Assembly (NCBI GenBank): GCA_019096195.1
Contig: JAGTXK010000219.1
Coordinates: forward strand, 310,001 to 374,000
Length of the DNA: 64,000 bases
Direction of reading: 5' to 3'
From: Boletus sp. NGJ
Lineage: Eukaryota > Basidiomycota > Agaricomycetes > Boletales > Boletaceae
A program made the position numbers and the translations under genes. The notes beneath the pieces were generated by a model. It saw nothing but the letters and a program-made list of their open reading frames with translations, had not been told where the DNA came from and made no database searches. This document shows, piece after piece, positions 22,749-35,800 of this stretch (the first letter of the stretch is position 1; every line of letters starts with the position of its first letter).

Positions 22749-25700
22749 TCAGAGTTTCTGTCGAGTTTTATACTCTGAGAGTATCTTCTTGGCATTTCCC
22801 AAGTTGGCCTCTGATTCCCAGGTTCATTCTGCAGCAGAATACCCTTTCCAGTGGGTCAGGTACTGCCTTCTTCCCGGTTTTCCCCAATGATTTACGATGC
22901 TGTCCACTTCATACTCCTCTTCTATTCCAACAAGCTCTGGTGGTGGTTGAGTGAAATTAGGATCATGTTCTGTAGTTTCCTGATATGGGGAAAGCAGGAA
23001 TGCATGGAACACATCATGGATCTTCCACTGTTTTCGCAGTTTGAGTCGGAATGCCATAGAGGATATCACTTGAGTAATTTCAAATGGTCCAGTACGTTTC
23101 GGGGACAGTTTCCAGGATGGAACTTGGAGTTTTAGGTTTTTGGCATCCAGCCATACCTTCTCTCTGAGCTTCCATGGTTTGAAGCAAGAGTGAACCCTCT
23201 CCTTCATTCGTATCTGTGCAAGTTTGTGGGCTGCTTCTGCTTCTCACCTTGCTTCCTTCAGGAAAGAGAGTCTTTCCTCTAGGGCCAGTAGGAAGGTTTT
23301 TCCTATAGAGGGATATGCTCTTGGTTTGTATCCGAGGATCAAGGAGAAGGGTGATTTTCCGGTGACCGAGTGGGTTGCAGAGTTATGAGCAAACTCCGCC
23401 ATGGGTAGTAGTTCCAACCACCTCTGTGGTTGGCCATCGCAGAATATCCATAGGTAGGTCTCTAGTTCCTGATTATATCATTCCATTTCGCCATCCATCT
23501 GTAGATGATAGACTGTGGAGAGGGTGACATCATAGTTCAAGAGTCTTGCAACCTCCCAAGTGAATGCAGATGTGAATTGTGGACTGTGATCTGAAACCAG
23601 TTTGTTGTGTAAATCATACTATAGGAAGACCTTTTCAAAGAAAAGACAGGCTATACCAGCCGTGTCTACCATTTTTGTGCAAGGGGCAAGAATTACCCCC
23701 TTACTAAGCCCATGGTTGACCACGATCATGACTGAATTGAAGCCCCCCATTGGGGGTAGGTCGGTGATTAAATCCACCAAAAGATTCTAGAAAGGGCGGC
23801 ATCCTTCGAAGGCTAATGGAGTGACCAGGGGAACCATTGGATGTGTCTGGACCTTGTTACTTTGACAGGTTGCACAACTGGCAATATATCTGCAGACAAA
23901 TGTGGTAAGTCCAGGCCACCAGTAGTCCTTGGCCAAGAGGGCGGTGGTTCAGAGATGTCCACCATGTCCTCCTTCGAAAGAGAAATGGGTAGAGGATACC
24001 AATTCCTGTCAGGCTGGGCCTGGAACATACATTTGGTTTTTGAAGTACAGATTTCCATTGTCAAAGGTCCAGTCTTCTAGTTTTGACCATTCAAAGAGGG
24101 GTCCTCCTTCCTCCATATGTTGCAGGGCAGAGAGTACCAGAGGATCAGACTGGGAGGATCTCTTGATTTTCTCAGCTAGTGCCAGGTTGATCATCCATAC
24201 TTGACAATCAAAAGCTTCGGATGGAAGGAGTTGAATGTCTTCATTGTCTTTGGAAGTATCTACTTCATTGCGGCGAGACAGAGTGTCAGCAGGGGCCATT
24301 TTGGTTCCTGATAGAGCCTGGTAGACCATGTCATAGTCCTGGAGGAACAAAAGCCATCATGCCTGTCATCGGAATAGTTGTTGGGGTTCCTTGAAGAATG
24401 TTTAATTCTTGTGATCGGTTAACACCATCATGGGGTGGGGCGATCCTAGGAGGTACTGCCACCATTCTTTCAATCCTTGTATAACAGCCAATAGTTCCCT
24501 GTCATAGATGTCATAATTTCTCTTGGCTGGAGAGAAAGTCTGGGAGAGGTAACTACATGATTGCATGTCTCCATTGTCATTCTTCTGCATAAGTATCACT
24601 CCTGATGCAGTGAGGGAAACATTGGTCATGAGGGTGAAGGGTTTCAATGTATCAGGGAAGGCAAGGACAGGTTTCTTTGTGAAGAAAGCTTGAAGGGCTC
24701 TGAACAACTTTTCTTAAAGGGTTCCCCACAACCATGACATTGTCTGCTTCATAAGGTCCAGTAGTGGACGTGCAATGTCAGAGAAAGAGGGGATGAATTT
24801 CCAGTAAAAGTTGCAGAATCCGATGAAGGACCGGATGTCCTTTACATTCACCAGGGGTTTCCATTGTTTGATGGCGTTGAGCTTGACTGGGTCCATCTGG
24901 ACTCCGTCCTTCCCTATGATCATCCTGAGATACTCAACTTCTTTGGCCAAGAAGGTGCGCTTCTCCAGTTTGAGATACATTTCATGCTGTCAGAAGCGTT
25001 CTAGAACCTTCCATGTCCTCTCATTGTGAGTTGCCTGATCTGAAGAGTGTATCAACAGATCATCCATATAGATCACCAACCATCCCTCCACAATGTAATC
25101 TCTGAAGAGATCATCCATAAAGGCCTGGAATGTTGCCAGGGAATTGCACATCCCAAAGAACATCATGTTTGGTTCGAAGAGCCCGAATGGGGTGAGGAAA
25201 GCTGCTTTCCACCGATCTTCAGGTTTAATCAAGACATTATTATAGCCCCATCGCATGTTGAACTTGGTGAAGATTGACGATCCCTTTAATTTGTCCAAGA
25301 GATCAGAAATTAAGGGAAGGGGGTAGGTGTTCTTGATCGTGTGGTTATTGAGGTATTGGTAGTCTTGGCAGGGGTGAAGCCTTCCATCTTTCTTCTGTAC
25401 GAAGAAGAAAGGGGCAGCCTGGGGAGATTTTGATGGAGATATCTTCCCAGTTTTGAGGTGTTCATTGATGAATTCCTTGCACACTTGTTGTTCCAGTGAG
25501 TTTAGAGGGTACGCCTTGACTCATTTCGGAATAAACAAGTCTTTTAACTTGATGGCATGGTTGTAGAGCTGGGAGGGAGGTAATTTGGTGATAGTCTTCT
25601 CCGTGAAGACATCCACATATTCTTTGAATGCATCTGATAATGTAATCTTGGCCTTTGGTGCCTGTTGGGTGATTTTGATAGACAGAGTCGTTCTTTTGAT

Positions 25701-26314
25701 AACAAACTCTGGTACATCCCCATGCACATTGAAAAACTTGGCCCATTGTAAGGGTGTCCACTGACGGAAAGTTTCATAGAGTCTATTTTGCATGTACTAT
25801 TTCTCATTGTGTTCCAGATACTGTAGCAGGTATCACTGTTTCAAGGTTCCTGGTGGATCTTCTTGGGTCCATCGGTAGGAAGACGGCACTATTGTTACCT
25901 GTCCTTCCATCCAGTTGATATCAGGGTTCACTGCCCTGAGCCATGGAAGTCCTAAAATGACTTTGTCCTTGCTGCAATTGAGGACATAGAGATCCCACCA
26001 TTCTCATATGCCTCCATAGTCAAACATGATGTTGGTCTTCTCCTTGATAGTCCCTGATTGGTTTTGGGTTCCATCAATGTTCCATGCTTAGACTGGGGTG
26101 TTCAGCTTCCATATGGGTAGTTTTATCTTCTCCACCACTTGTCGGAAAATGAAGCATCCAGTTGCTCCACTGTCAATTAGGGCTTTTGTTCCAATGATTT
26201 TGCCATCCTGCTTGCAGATCGAGAGAGGAATACGAATAGAATTACTCTTCGATCCAGATATAAATACAGGTGCAATCATATAGGAGGAGGGTGATGTTGG
26301 TACACCTCCTCCAC
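22749..26314 (-). pseudogene. A1 Pol (protease, RT, RNase H, integrase, chromodomain), degraded
   Basis: In order: [12 protein letters not shown] protease (about 26,180), RT with [15 protein letters not shown] (about 25,080), RNase H with LTASGVILMQKND and TDHKN, integrase HHCC region (CATCQSNK), MIVVNHGLSKGVI and LHNKLVSD, GPF/Y linker SPKRTGPFEI, and a chromodomain YEVDSIVNH...YLTHWKGYSAAE. Many stops, mostly at positions where A2 or A3 keep Gln, Trp or Arg. Stop at 22,749-22,751. Confidence 0.85.
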
Positions 26315-27223
26315 CTAAAAAGACATTTCATCAGGGGAAATGGTGGATATTTGCATAGCGGGTTTGAGGGCAAGAGAATCAACATTCTCTTCCCATTCTA
26401 TTGTGGCAGCTTCCTCTGCTCATTCTAGAGTGAGGCCTTGCTCATTAAGCCTCATGTCAAAGGCTGTCTGGAGCATCCTGAGAACTTTGTCTTGTCCATT
26501 GTTCTTGGAGATCTCTGTGAGATATGTGTCGAGGGGATCTTGTGGTGTTTCCCTGGTGACGACAACCCAGGTGTGCGTTTCCTGAGGTTGCCTATATCCT
26601 TCTCTCCTAATTGGTTTATATCCAGGATGTTTCCTGGTACTGCACCCAATCCTGTTGCAGATGAAGCATCTATGCTCTCTCATCCACTTGGCGCATTCAA
26701 CAGGGGATAGGGTGATTTGGTCCTCCATTTTCTTGGCTTTCTGGAAGGTCTCGCTGTTAACTAGTTGTTGGGCAATATTCGGATCAATCCCCCTGAGGAA
26801 GAATTCTAAGATGGAACAGAATTCTTGTAGCTCAGAGTGGACCACCAGCAGTGAGAACTGGGAAATGAATTTGTCAAATCCCTTTGGATCCCTTTTGTCT
26901 TGTCAGAGAGATCCAAGTTCTGCCATAGCCAGGTTGCTGATGTTGTGGAGGGTGAAGGTGAGAGCAAAGGCTTTCTTGATTTCGTTATAGGTCTTGTCTG
27001 CATGTGGCACGGTATCGTCGAGCAGCCTGGTCAATCAGGCTTCTGCAAATGCTTTTCCTCTTCCCTTGGACATTCTGTTCAATAGGATAAGCCTCTTGGC
27101 TTCCTTTGTGAACTTCTCTGTTCCTCCTAGATGGAAGTATCCTTCCATCGCCATGAGCCATCTCTTGACATTGTTGGTCTTGCTGGAGAACTCCTTAGGC
27201 AAGGCAGCTTTGATTTCAACCAT
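26315..27223 (-). pseudogene. A1 Gag, degraded
   Basis: Starts at the MVEIKAALPKEF methionine (27,223), with KRWLMAMEGYFHLGG and LILLNRMSKGRGKAFAEA, then a TGA shared with A2, then SILEFFLRGIDPNIAQQLVN and a CFICNRIGCSTRKHPGY zinc-binding motif (CX2CX3CX4H). Ends at TAG 26,315-26,317 inside TCTTTTTAG, where pol starts in the -1 frame. Confidence 0.8.
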
Positions 27224-27704
27224 GTCTTCTTTGTTGTTTGAGTCTTCATCTGTCCAGGGATTTCCTAGATAGGGGTTTGGACTAGATCCTCTGCTTCAAT
27301 TGAGGAGGGAGTCGGGGGAATCTACTCTGATGGAAACCAGATGGAATGTGGGCAGAGGGATAGGATCTGCCGATGGGGTCGCAGTTCGAGAGCAGAGACC
27401 ACCTGGAAATCTGCTCATCTGGGTGGATCTGGAAATATGCGGGAAGGAGGACTGTTGTAATATGATGACGATCCTGGGATTCTTCTTCCTGAAGATGTTT
27501 CGGAGATTGGAGTAGAAGCCTGTGTTGGTGCACCTTCTTCTTCTCAATCTTCTCCTAGGAGCTGGGCAAGGTTGATTCTGCACAGTGCATAGAGCAAGGG
27601 CCTATCCTCTGATAAGTGGTTCTATTCCCTGAATAGAGGTGGGAGTACTGGACTAGATAGTTGCACAGCAATTTATAACCTAGATCTTTTGTTACGCTGG
27701 GTAA

Positions 27705-28600
27705 TATTACGGTTATAGGAGGGGGTACATCTTTTCCTCTCCCTTCACCCCCCATAGGACTATGGGACAATTTATTCTTTGACTCAGACCAGGGATTCCC
27801 CCGCAACACCAACTCAGGCATCACCCCATCTGGAACTCACTTTCTAGGAAGTTACCTGTTTGGTTTGGACATCGCCTTCCTATTTCATTAATACATGCCT
27901 TTCATCTCTTTCTGATTTGATCATAGACATTGCCTCCTCGGCTGTGTTCTCTCATACATAGCCTAGTATTCCAAATCTCCATTTGACTGATGCCTAGATC
28001 CTTTATGGTAATCTTTAGTCTGCAACTTATGATTACCATATACAATACAAAGCCTACCCTAGATGGGTAGGGCCTATAAATAGGGATGCTGGCCCTTCAT
28101 GTAACCTTAACCTAGATCTACACTCCTTCCTGTGTAATCTACCAGCTTCTCCCACTACTGGTTCCACTTCACTTCAGAAGCTCTGGAGGTGATCGCCCTT
28201 GTGCTCGTGATTGTCTTCCTCGTCACCGCACACTTGTGTGGCCTCGTTGCCATCCGAACCCGCTTCTAAAGCTTCGGCAACTCCAACGACCAACAGAGGT
28301 TGGTCCATGCAAGCCCGGGACTCCGCCACTGGCACTAGGCCGTGTAAGCCCAGCGATATAGTTGCTGGCCCCCGCATCCAGTCTGCCCTTCCTTCTCAGA
28401 GGATTGTGCCACTGAGGTAAATCCAAGACTTCGCCATTGGTCGTAGAGGCAACCAGGACACTCTACATAAAGCTAGCAGCCAGTCCCCAGTCAGAGGAAT
28501 CATTGGGCCTCTGGAGGTATTTTCCCCTCAAGTCCTGCTAGTCCAGTAATCAAACAGGTTGATTACTTGGGAACGTGTCACATTGTTACCCGGCGTAACA
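27705..28600 (+). repeat. A2 5' LTR
   Basis: About 896 bp, TATTACGGTTATAGG to CCCGGCGTAACA (inverted ends TGTTACG/CGTAACA allowing one change). TATAAATA at 28,075-28,082 is followed 33 nt later by TAACCTAGATCT (28,108-28,119), the predicted RNA start. Confidence 0.85.
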
Positions 28601-28602
28601 AA

Positions 28603-28614
28603 AGATCTAGGTTA
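28603..28614 (+). other. A2 putative self-priming site
   Basis: AGATCTAGGTTA, 2 nt inside the 5' LTR, is the exact reverse complement of LTR bases 28,108-28,119. The same pair exists in A1 and A3. No tRNA-type TGG start is seen. Confidence 0.6.
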
Positions 28615-29068
28615 TAAATTGCTGAAGACTATCTAGTCTAGCAACTCCCACCGCTATTCAAGGGAATAGAACCACCTATCAAGGGATAGGCCCTTGCTCT
28701 ACGCACTGCACAGAATCAACCTCACCCAGCTCCTCGGAGAAGATTGAGAAGAAGAAGCCACATTGTCACAGGCTTCTACTCCTATCTCCGACACGTCTTC
28801 AAGAAGGATCCCAGGGTCATCATCCCATTACAACAACCCTCCCGCCCACACATTTCCAGAACAGTCCAGACGACCAGATTTTCCAGGTGGTCTCTGCTCT
28901 CAAACCTCGACCCCATCGGATGCTCCTATCCCACTGCCCGTGTTCCAACCAGTTCCCATCAGAGTAGACTCCCCTGACCCTCTCTTCCCCAATCGAAGCA
29001 GAAGATCTAGTCCCGATCCCAACCCTGGAAATCCCTGGCCCAAAGAAGACACAGATGACAAAGACGAT

Positions 29069-30103
29069 ATGGTTGAAATTAAAGCTGCCCTGCCTAAGGA
29101 GTTCTCAGGAGAGACCAACAATGCCAAGAGATGGCTTATGGCTATGGAAGGATACTTCCATCTAGGAGGAGCAGAGAAGTTCACAGAGGAAGCCAAGAGG
29201 CTTATCCTACTGAACAGGATGTCTAAGAGACGAGGAAAGGCATTTGCAGAAGCCTGGCTGACCAGGCTGCTCAATGACGCTGTGCCACACATAGACAAGA
29301 CCTATAACGAGATCAAGAAAGCCTTCACCCTCGCCTTCACCCCCCATAACAACAGCAATCTGGCCATGGCAGAACTCGGGTCCCTCTGACAAGATAAACG
29401 GGATCCAAAGGGATTTGACAGATTCATTTCCCAGTTCTCACTGCTGGTAGTATGCTCTGAGCTACAGGAATTCCGCTCTATCCTGGAATTCTTCCTCAGG
29501 GGGATTAATCTGAACATTGCCCAGCAACTAGTCAACAGTGAGACCTTCCAGAAAGCCAAGAAGATGGAAGAAGTCTACGAAGTAGCTGCCAACATCCACG
29601 GGGCATGGCAATGGATTGAAGGAATACAGAAAGGACCCTTCGTGTCCTTTGGAAGAGGAAGAGGAAATCACCACGATCCAAACACTATGGATGTGAACCG
29701 GATCACCTTATCTCCTATTGAGTGCACCAAGCAGATGAGAGAGCATAGATGCTTCATCTGCAACAAGATTGGGTGCAGTACCAGGAAACACCCAGGATAC
29801 CAGCCAATCAGAAGAGAGGAATATAGGAAACCTCAGGAAATGCACACCAGGGTGGTCATCACCAGGAAAACGCCACAAGATCCCCTTGATAAATATCTCA
29901 TGGAAGTCTCCAGAAACAACAGACAAGACAAAGTTCTCAGGACGCTCCAGACAGCCTTTGACATGGGGCTTGACAAGCAAGGCCTTGTTTTAGAACAAGT
30001 AGAAGAAGCTGCTGCAATGGAATGGGAAGAGAACATTAACTCTCTTGCCCTCGGACCTGCTACACAAATCTCCATCTCTCCCATAGATGAAATGTTTTTT
30101 TAG
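29069..30103 (+). pseudogene. A2 Gag, one nonsense codon
   Basis: MVEIKAALPKEFSGETNNAK at the start; TGA at 29,387 where A3 has AGA; then [28 protein letters not shown] and the CFICNKIGCSTRKHPGY motif. Ends TAG at 30,101-30,103 within TTTTTTAGG. An open Ser/Pro-rich frame without ATG precedes it from about 28,748. Confidence 0.8.
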
Positions 30104-32449
30104 GTGGAAGAGGTCTACCAACGTCACCCTCTTCCTACATGATTGCACCTGTATTTATTTCTGGATCAAAGAGTAATTCTATTCATATTCCTCTCTCGAT
30201 CTGGAAGCAGGATGGCAAAATTGTTGGAACAAAAGCCCTAATCGACAGTGGAGCAACTGGATGCTTCATTTCAAGACATGCAGTGGAGAAGATGAGACTA
30301 CCCACATGGAAGCTGGACAACCCGGTCCGAGCTTGGAACGTCAATGGAACCCAAAACCAGTCTGGGACCATCAAAGAAAAGACCAACATTGTGTTGGACT
30401 ATGAAGGCATACGAGAAAGGTGGGATCTCTATGTCCTCAATTGTGGCAAGGACGAAGTCATTTTAGGACTTCCATGGCTCAGGGCAGTGAACCCTGATAT
30501 CAACTGGATGGAAGGACGGGTAATAATAGTACCGTCTTTCTACTGATGGACCCAAGGGGATCCACTGGGAACATTGGAACAGTGATACCTGCTATGGTAT
30601 CTGGAGCATAACGAAAAGGAGTACATGCAAGACAGACTCTATGAAACCTTTCGTCACTGGATGCCCTTACGACAGGCCAAATTTTTCAACACACATGGGG
30701 ATGTACCAGAGTTTGTCATCAAGAGGACCACTCTGTCTACCAAGATCGCCCAACAGGCGCCAAAGGCCAAGATTGCATTACCAAATGCATTCAAAGAATA
30801 CGCAGATGTCTTCACGGAGAAGACAATCACCAAGTTACCTCCCTCAAGGCAATACGACCATGCTATTGAGCTAAAGGACTCGTTTGTTTCAAAACAAGCC
30901 AAGGTGTACCCTCTCAACCCACTGGAACAACAAGCATGCAGGGAATTCATCAACGAACACCTTAAAACTGGGAAGATATCTCCATCAAAATCTCCCCAGG
31001 CCACTCCCTTCTTCTTCGTACAGAAGAAAGATGGGAAGCTCCGCCCCTGCCAAGACTACCAATACCTCAATAGTCACATGATCAAGAATGCCTACCCCCT
31101 CCCCTTAATTTCTGACCTTCTGGATAAATTAAAGGGATCATCAATCTTCACCAAATTTGATGTACGATGGAGCTACAACAATGTCTTGATCAAGCCAGAA
31201 GATCAGTGGAAGGTGGCCTTCCTCACCCCATTCAGGTTGTTCAAACCAAACGTAATGTTCATCAGAATGTGCAATTCCCCAGCAATGTTTCAGACGTTTA
31301 TGGATCATCTCTTCGGAGATTATATCGCAAAGGGATGGTTGGTGATTTACATGGACAATCTGTTGATTCACTCTTCAGATCAGATAACTCACAACGAGAG
31401 GACATGAAAGGTCCTAGAACGCTTCTGACAGCATGAAATGTACCTCAAACTGGAGAAGTGTACCTTCTCAGCTGAAGAAGTTGAATATCTTGGGTGATCA
31501 TAGGGAAGGATGGAGTCCAGATGGACCCAGTCAAGCTCAATGCCATCAAATAATGGAAACCCCCAGTGAACGTGAAGGACATATGGTCCTTCATTGGGTT
31601 CTGTAATTTTTACAGGAAGTTCATTCCCTCTTTCTCCGACATTGCACGTCCTTTGCTGGACCTCACAAAGCAAACAACAACCTGGTCCTGGGGATCACTT
31701 CAAGAAAAATCATTCAGAACCCTATAGGCAGCATTCATCAAGAAATCTGTCCTCGCCTTCCCCAATACCTCAAAACCCTTCACTCTCATGACGTCCGTGT
31801 CTCTCACCATGTCAGGAGTGGTACTCATGTAGAACAATGACAATGGAGACATGCAACCATGTGGTTACCTCTCCAAGACTTTCTCTCCAGCTGAGAGAAA
31901 TTATGATATCTATGATAGGGAACTACTGGCTGTCATATGAGGCTTGAAAGAATGGCGGCAATATCTCCTTGGATTCCCCCACCCCGTAACAGTGTTAACC
32001 GACCACAAGAACTTAATGTTCTTCAAGGAACCCCATCAATTATCCTGATGACAAGCGAGATGACTTTTGTTCCTCCAAGACTATGATATGGTCTATCAAG
32101 CTCTACCCAGAACAAAAATAGCCTCCGCAGACATGTTATCTCGTCGGGATGAGATCAATACTTCCAAGGACAATGAAGATGTGCAACTCCTCCCATCCAA
32201 TGCATTCGACTGTCAAGTACGAATGATTGACCTGGCACTGGCCGAGAAAATTAAGGGATCATCTCAAAGCAATCCCCTAGTACTCTCTTCCGTACAAAAT
32301 ATGGCGCAAGGAGAACCTCTCTTCACCTGGTCCAAAGTGGAAGATTGGACCTTCAACAATGGCAACCTATACTTCAAGAACCAAATGTACATCCCCGGCC
32401 CGGCCCGACAGGAGTTAGCATCCTCCGTTCATTCCTCTTTCGAGGGAGG
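30100..32449 (+). pseudogene. A2 Pol, first part (protease, RT, RNase H, integrase start)
   Basis: Opens in the -1 frame over the gag stop. Protease [16 protein letters not shown] (30,230-30,280), then a TGA after VPSFY, RT from [19 protein letters not shown], with [15 protein letters not shown] (catalytic second Asp changed to Asn), RNase H and the segment MYIPGPARQELASSVHSSFE. Cut after 32,449 by C1; the next codons are found at 39,611. Confidence 0.85.
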
Positions 32450-32454
32450 ACATG

Positions 32455-32814
32455 TGAAAGAGAAAAGCCTTAATGTCCTTAGGGGTGCAAAGAGCGCTAT
32501 CCACAGGAGAGAAAAGGAATTTCAAGACTAAAGAATACAGGTGTTGGTACACTACTTTATATACGTAAGAAGATATCGCGCGGACCAGCTTAGGGCCAGT
32601 TGTGGAAACTACTGGAATGTTCCATATGACGTATGGTGACGTAGTGGGGTCTAGACTGTTCTAGGGGTATCGGGTTATGATGTAGTCTGACTAATGTATG
32701 ATGTATGGTCTAGGCGTAAGGCCTAGACGCGAGATAACTATGTAATCATTCGTGGGATCGTTAAGTGTTAGCTAACTACGATGAGAGGGAAAAGAATGTC
32801 TGAAAATCGTTTCA
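32455..32814 (-). repeat. C1 3' LTR and adjoining polypurine tract
   Basis: 360 bp. In element orientation TGAAACGATTTTC...TCTCTTTCA. The polypurine tract AAAAAGGGGGTAA (element orientation) lies at 32,815-32,828. By eye about 16 differences from the partner LTR, nearly all transitions. Confidence 0.88.
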
Positions 32815-32825
32815 TTACCCCCTTT

Positions 32826-35800
32826 TTAAGCGTCAAACTCCTGGTCGACGATGATACCAGTGAGCTTGGGGTCGTAGTGTGGGTTAGGGATCTTGAAGAG
32901 GTGGTCGGGGAGGTGATTGAGCAATGCGGCATATGAGCGGAAGGAGGGGTCGTTGAATAGGGGGATGTCCGGGGTTGTGCATGTGGGGCAGTCGCATGCA
33001 TCATTCGTGAGGGTGCAAACGGCGGTGGGATTTTGACGGTGGAATTTCTTGATTGCCTGTGGGGCATGAGAGACATTCTTCTTGGGTTCCCATGTGCGTT
33101 CTTCCCGGGGGTATCCCTTCCAGTGTACTAAGTACTCCGTTTTACCACATCGCTTATGTGAGTCGGCAACGTGTTTGACTTCATACTCTTCTTGTTGTTG
33201 GATGACAACCAGTGGTGGTGGCTTCGGTCTCGTCTGGGAGGGGGAGGTGCCAGGATGGTAGGGTGTGAGGAGTGATTCGTGGAAGACAGGGTAAATCCCC
33301 TTCCATGTTTTTGGGAGGTCGAGCTCATAAGAGGCCTCGCCTACCTTTCGCTTCACCCGGAATGGTCCATGTCATTTATTGTCGAATTTCTTTGTTGGCC
33401 GATCGGTCCGGATGTGGGTTCCTTCTAGTAGGACCTGTTGGCCAATGGTGTATTCGACGGTGGGGGAGGTGCGTTTGTCGTGTGAGGTTTTCATCGCTTG
33501 TGCTGCTTTTTCCAGTGCGTCTTTCACCGAGTTGTGGTGGGTTTTCATTGTTTCGGTGAAGGAGGCGGCAGACTCATTTCGTACCTCTACTCGTTTGTGG
33601 GGCAGGAGTAGTTGTTGCCCGTAAATGAGTAGGAAGGGCAAGATGCTGGTAGCGCTGGTGGTCTGAGAGTTATGGGCAAATTCGGCTAGTGGTAGCCACT
33701 CTGCCCAGTCGGTTTGGCGATGGTTCACATATATGCGTAGGTACTTTTCCACTTCTTGGTTGATGCGCTCCGTCTGGCCATCGGTTTGGGGGTGGTAGGC
33801 TGTGGACGGGTTGGCCTCGATGCCGAGGAGGGAATAGAGGTTGCGCATAAAGGGCGACACGAATTGGGTTCCCCTGTCTGAGATCACCTTTCGCGGGACG
33901 CCATGGAGTTTGAATATCTGATCACAGAAGATCGTCGCAACTCCTTGTGATGTAATGGTGTCCATCACGGGCATAAGGTGAATCATTTTAGAGAACCGAT
34001 CAACGACAACCAGGATGGCATTCTTGCCGTCAGATTGGGGGAGGGGGCTGATTAGATCTATGGAGATGATCTCCCATGGGGACGATGGGATTTCATTTGG
34101 GTGGAGTGGAGTGTTGATCACTGAGGTTTTGGCTTTAACCTTCTGGCAGATATCACAACCTTTTATGTATGACTCCACATCTCTTCGTAGGGACAGCCAG
34201 TAATATTCGCTCATGACTAGGTCACGCATTCATCGGATACTGGGATGGCCAGTGATCAGGTGGTCATGGTTCACGATTAGGATGTCTTCTCGGAGTTTCG
34301 CATCGTTTGGTACGTACATGAGTGACTTCCAGTAGACGAGTCCTTCCTTGTGAGTCCAGTGTGACCCTTCTTTCTCTAAACCGTCTTTAGCAAACTGCTC
34401 GAGTTTATATTGCATTTTGGTGATCCTCGTGAGTGTGCTTGCAGGTGCAATGGCTTTGAGAGAGACTGTAGTGGAGGTTGGTGAGGGGGGAGGGGAAAAA
34501 AGAGTGTCAGGGAGTAGTGTCTATGCGGTGTTATCGGCTGTCACCCCCTTTTTGAAGTCTGGCCTCCTGAACAGAGGGTTGGCTGGGTTTGTTTTGCCGG
34601 GTCAGTGGCTGATAATTACATGATACTCTTGGAGTACCTGTTGCCATCAGGCCTGGCGGTGTGTGAGATCTTGGGGTCTGCGGAAGAACTCTAGGTTCTT
34701 GTGATCCGTCCAGATCTCGATTGGGTGTGCGGCTTTGAGGAGGTACTGATGCCACTCGTTGAGTGCAAACATGATGGTGAGCATTTCCAGGTCGGCCACG
34801 TGGTAGTTCCACTCTGTGTCATTGAGGGAATGGGAGATAAAGGCAACGGAGTGCCATACACTGTCGTGTCGCTGGGAGAGGATGGTGCCAATGCCAATGC
34901 CAGAACCATCGGTTTCAATGCAGTAGGGGTCGTTGTCGGTTGGCATGGCCAGTGCTGGGGTGGAGGAGATGGTGTCTTTGAGGGTTTGGAAGGCTTCTTG
35001 GCAAGCCGATGTCCACTTGAAGTCTTTCTTTACCGACGTGAGCGCGTTTAGGGGGCGTGCGATCATAGCGAAATTCTTTATGAATCGTCAGTAGAAGTTG
35101 AGGAATCCGAGGAATCCTCTTAGTGTCTTCTTCGATGTGGGGACTGGCCAGCTTTTGATGGCTTCCACCTTCTTGTCGTCCATCTTCACCTTGTCTTGTG
35201 TGACGATGAGTCCGAGGAATTCGGTTTCTTGGACCTCGAAGTTGCACTTGTTGTGACACAGGTAAAGGTGGGCGTCTCTTAGGATTTGTAGCACTTCTCG
35301 TACTACTTTTCGGTGCTCTTCAAGCATCTGCATGAATATCATGATATCGTCTATGTAGACGACCACTACACCTCGGTCTACCAAATTCTTAAACAACGCA
35401 TTCATCATGGTTTGGAACGTCGCTGGGGAATTGGTGAGTCCGAAGAACATCACGAGCAGCTCAAATAGACTGCGGTTGGTTCGGAAGGCTGCCTTCCATT
35501 CGTCTCCCTCGACCATTCGTACATTGTTGTATCCCCATCTCACATCGAACTTAGTGTAGTATTTGGCCGATTTGAGTTTGTCGACCAGTTCGTTGATGAG
35601 GGGGAGCGGGTAGCAATTTCTTTTTGTTACTGTGTTTAGCTTGCAGTAGTCCTGTATGGGGCGGAGGCGTCCATCCTTCTTCTTGATGAAGAAGAATGCT
35701 GATGCGAAGGGGGATTTGGAAGGTCATATTCTTCCGGATTTTAAGTTTTCCTCAAGGAAGGCGTCGAGTTCTTTCTGTTCACCGGGGTTTAGCGGGTAAA

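Noticed and set aside
27690-27704. TGTTACGCTGGGTAA taken as a tRNA primer site or as a hairpin for element A2.
   Set aside because: It is the reverse complement of an LTR end and matches the start of the A1 LTR at 20,429, so it is the stub of A1's 5' LTR cut by A2.
33272-33624. Plus-strand open frames opposite C1 and C2 integrase as further antisense genes.
   Set aside because: No motif and no intron; they mirror the biased codon use of the integrase and are not comparable with the D antisense gene.
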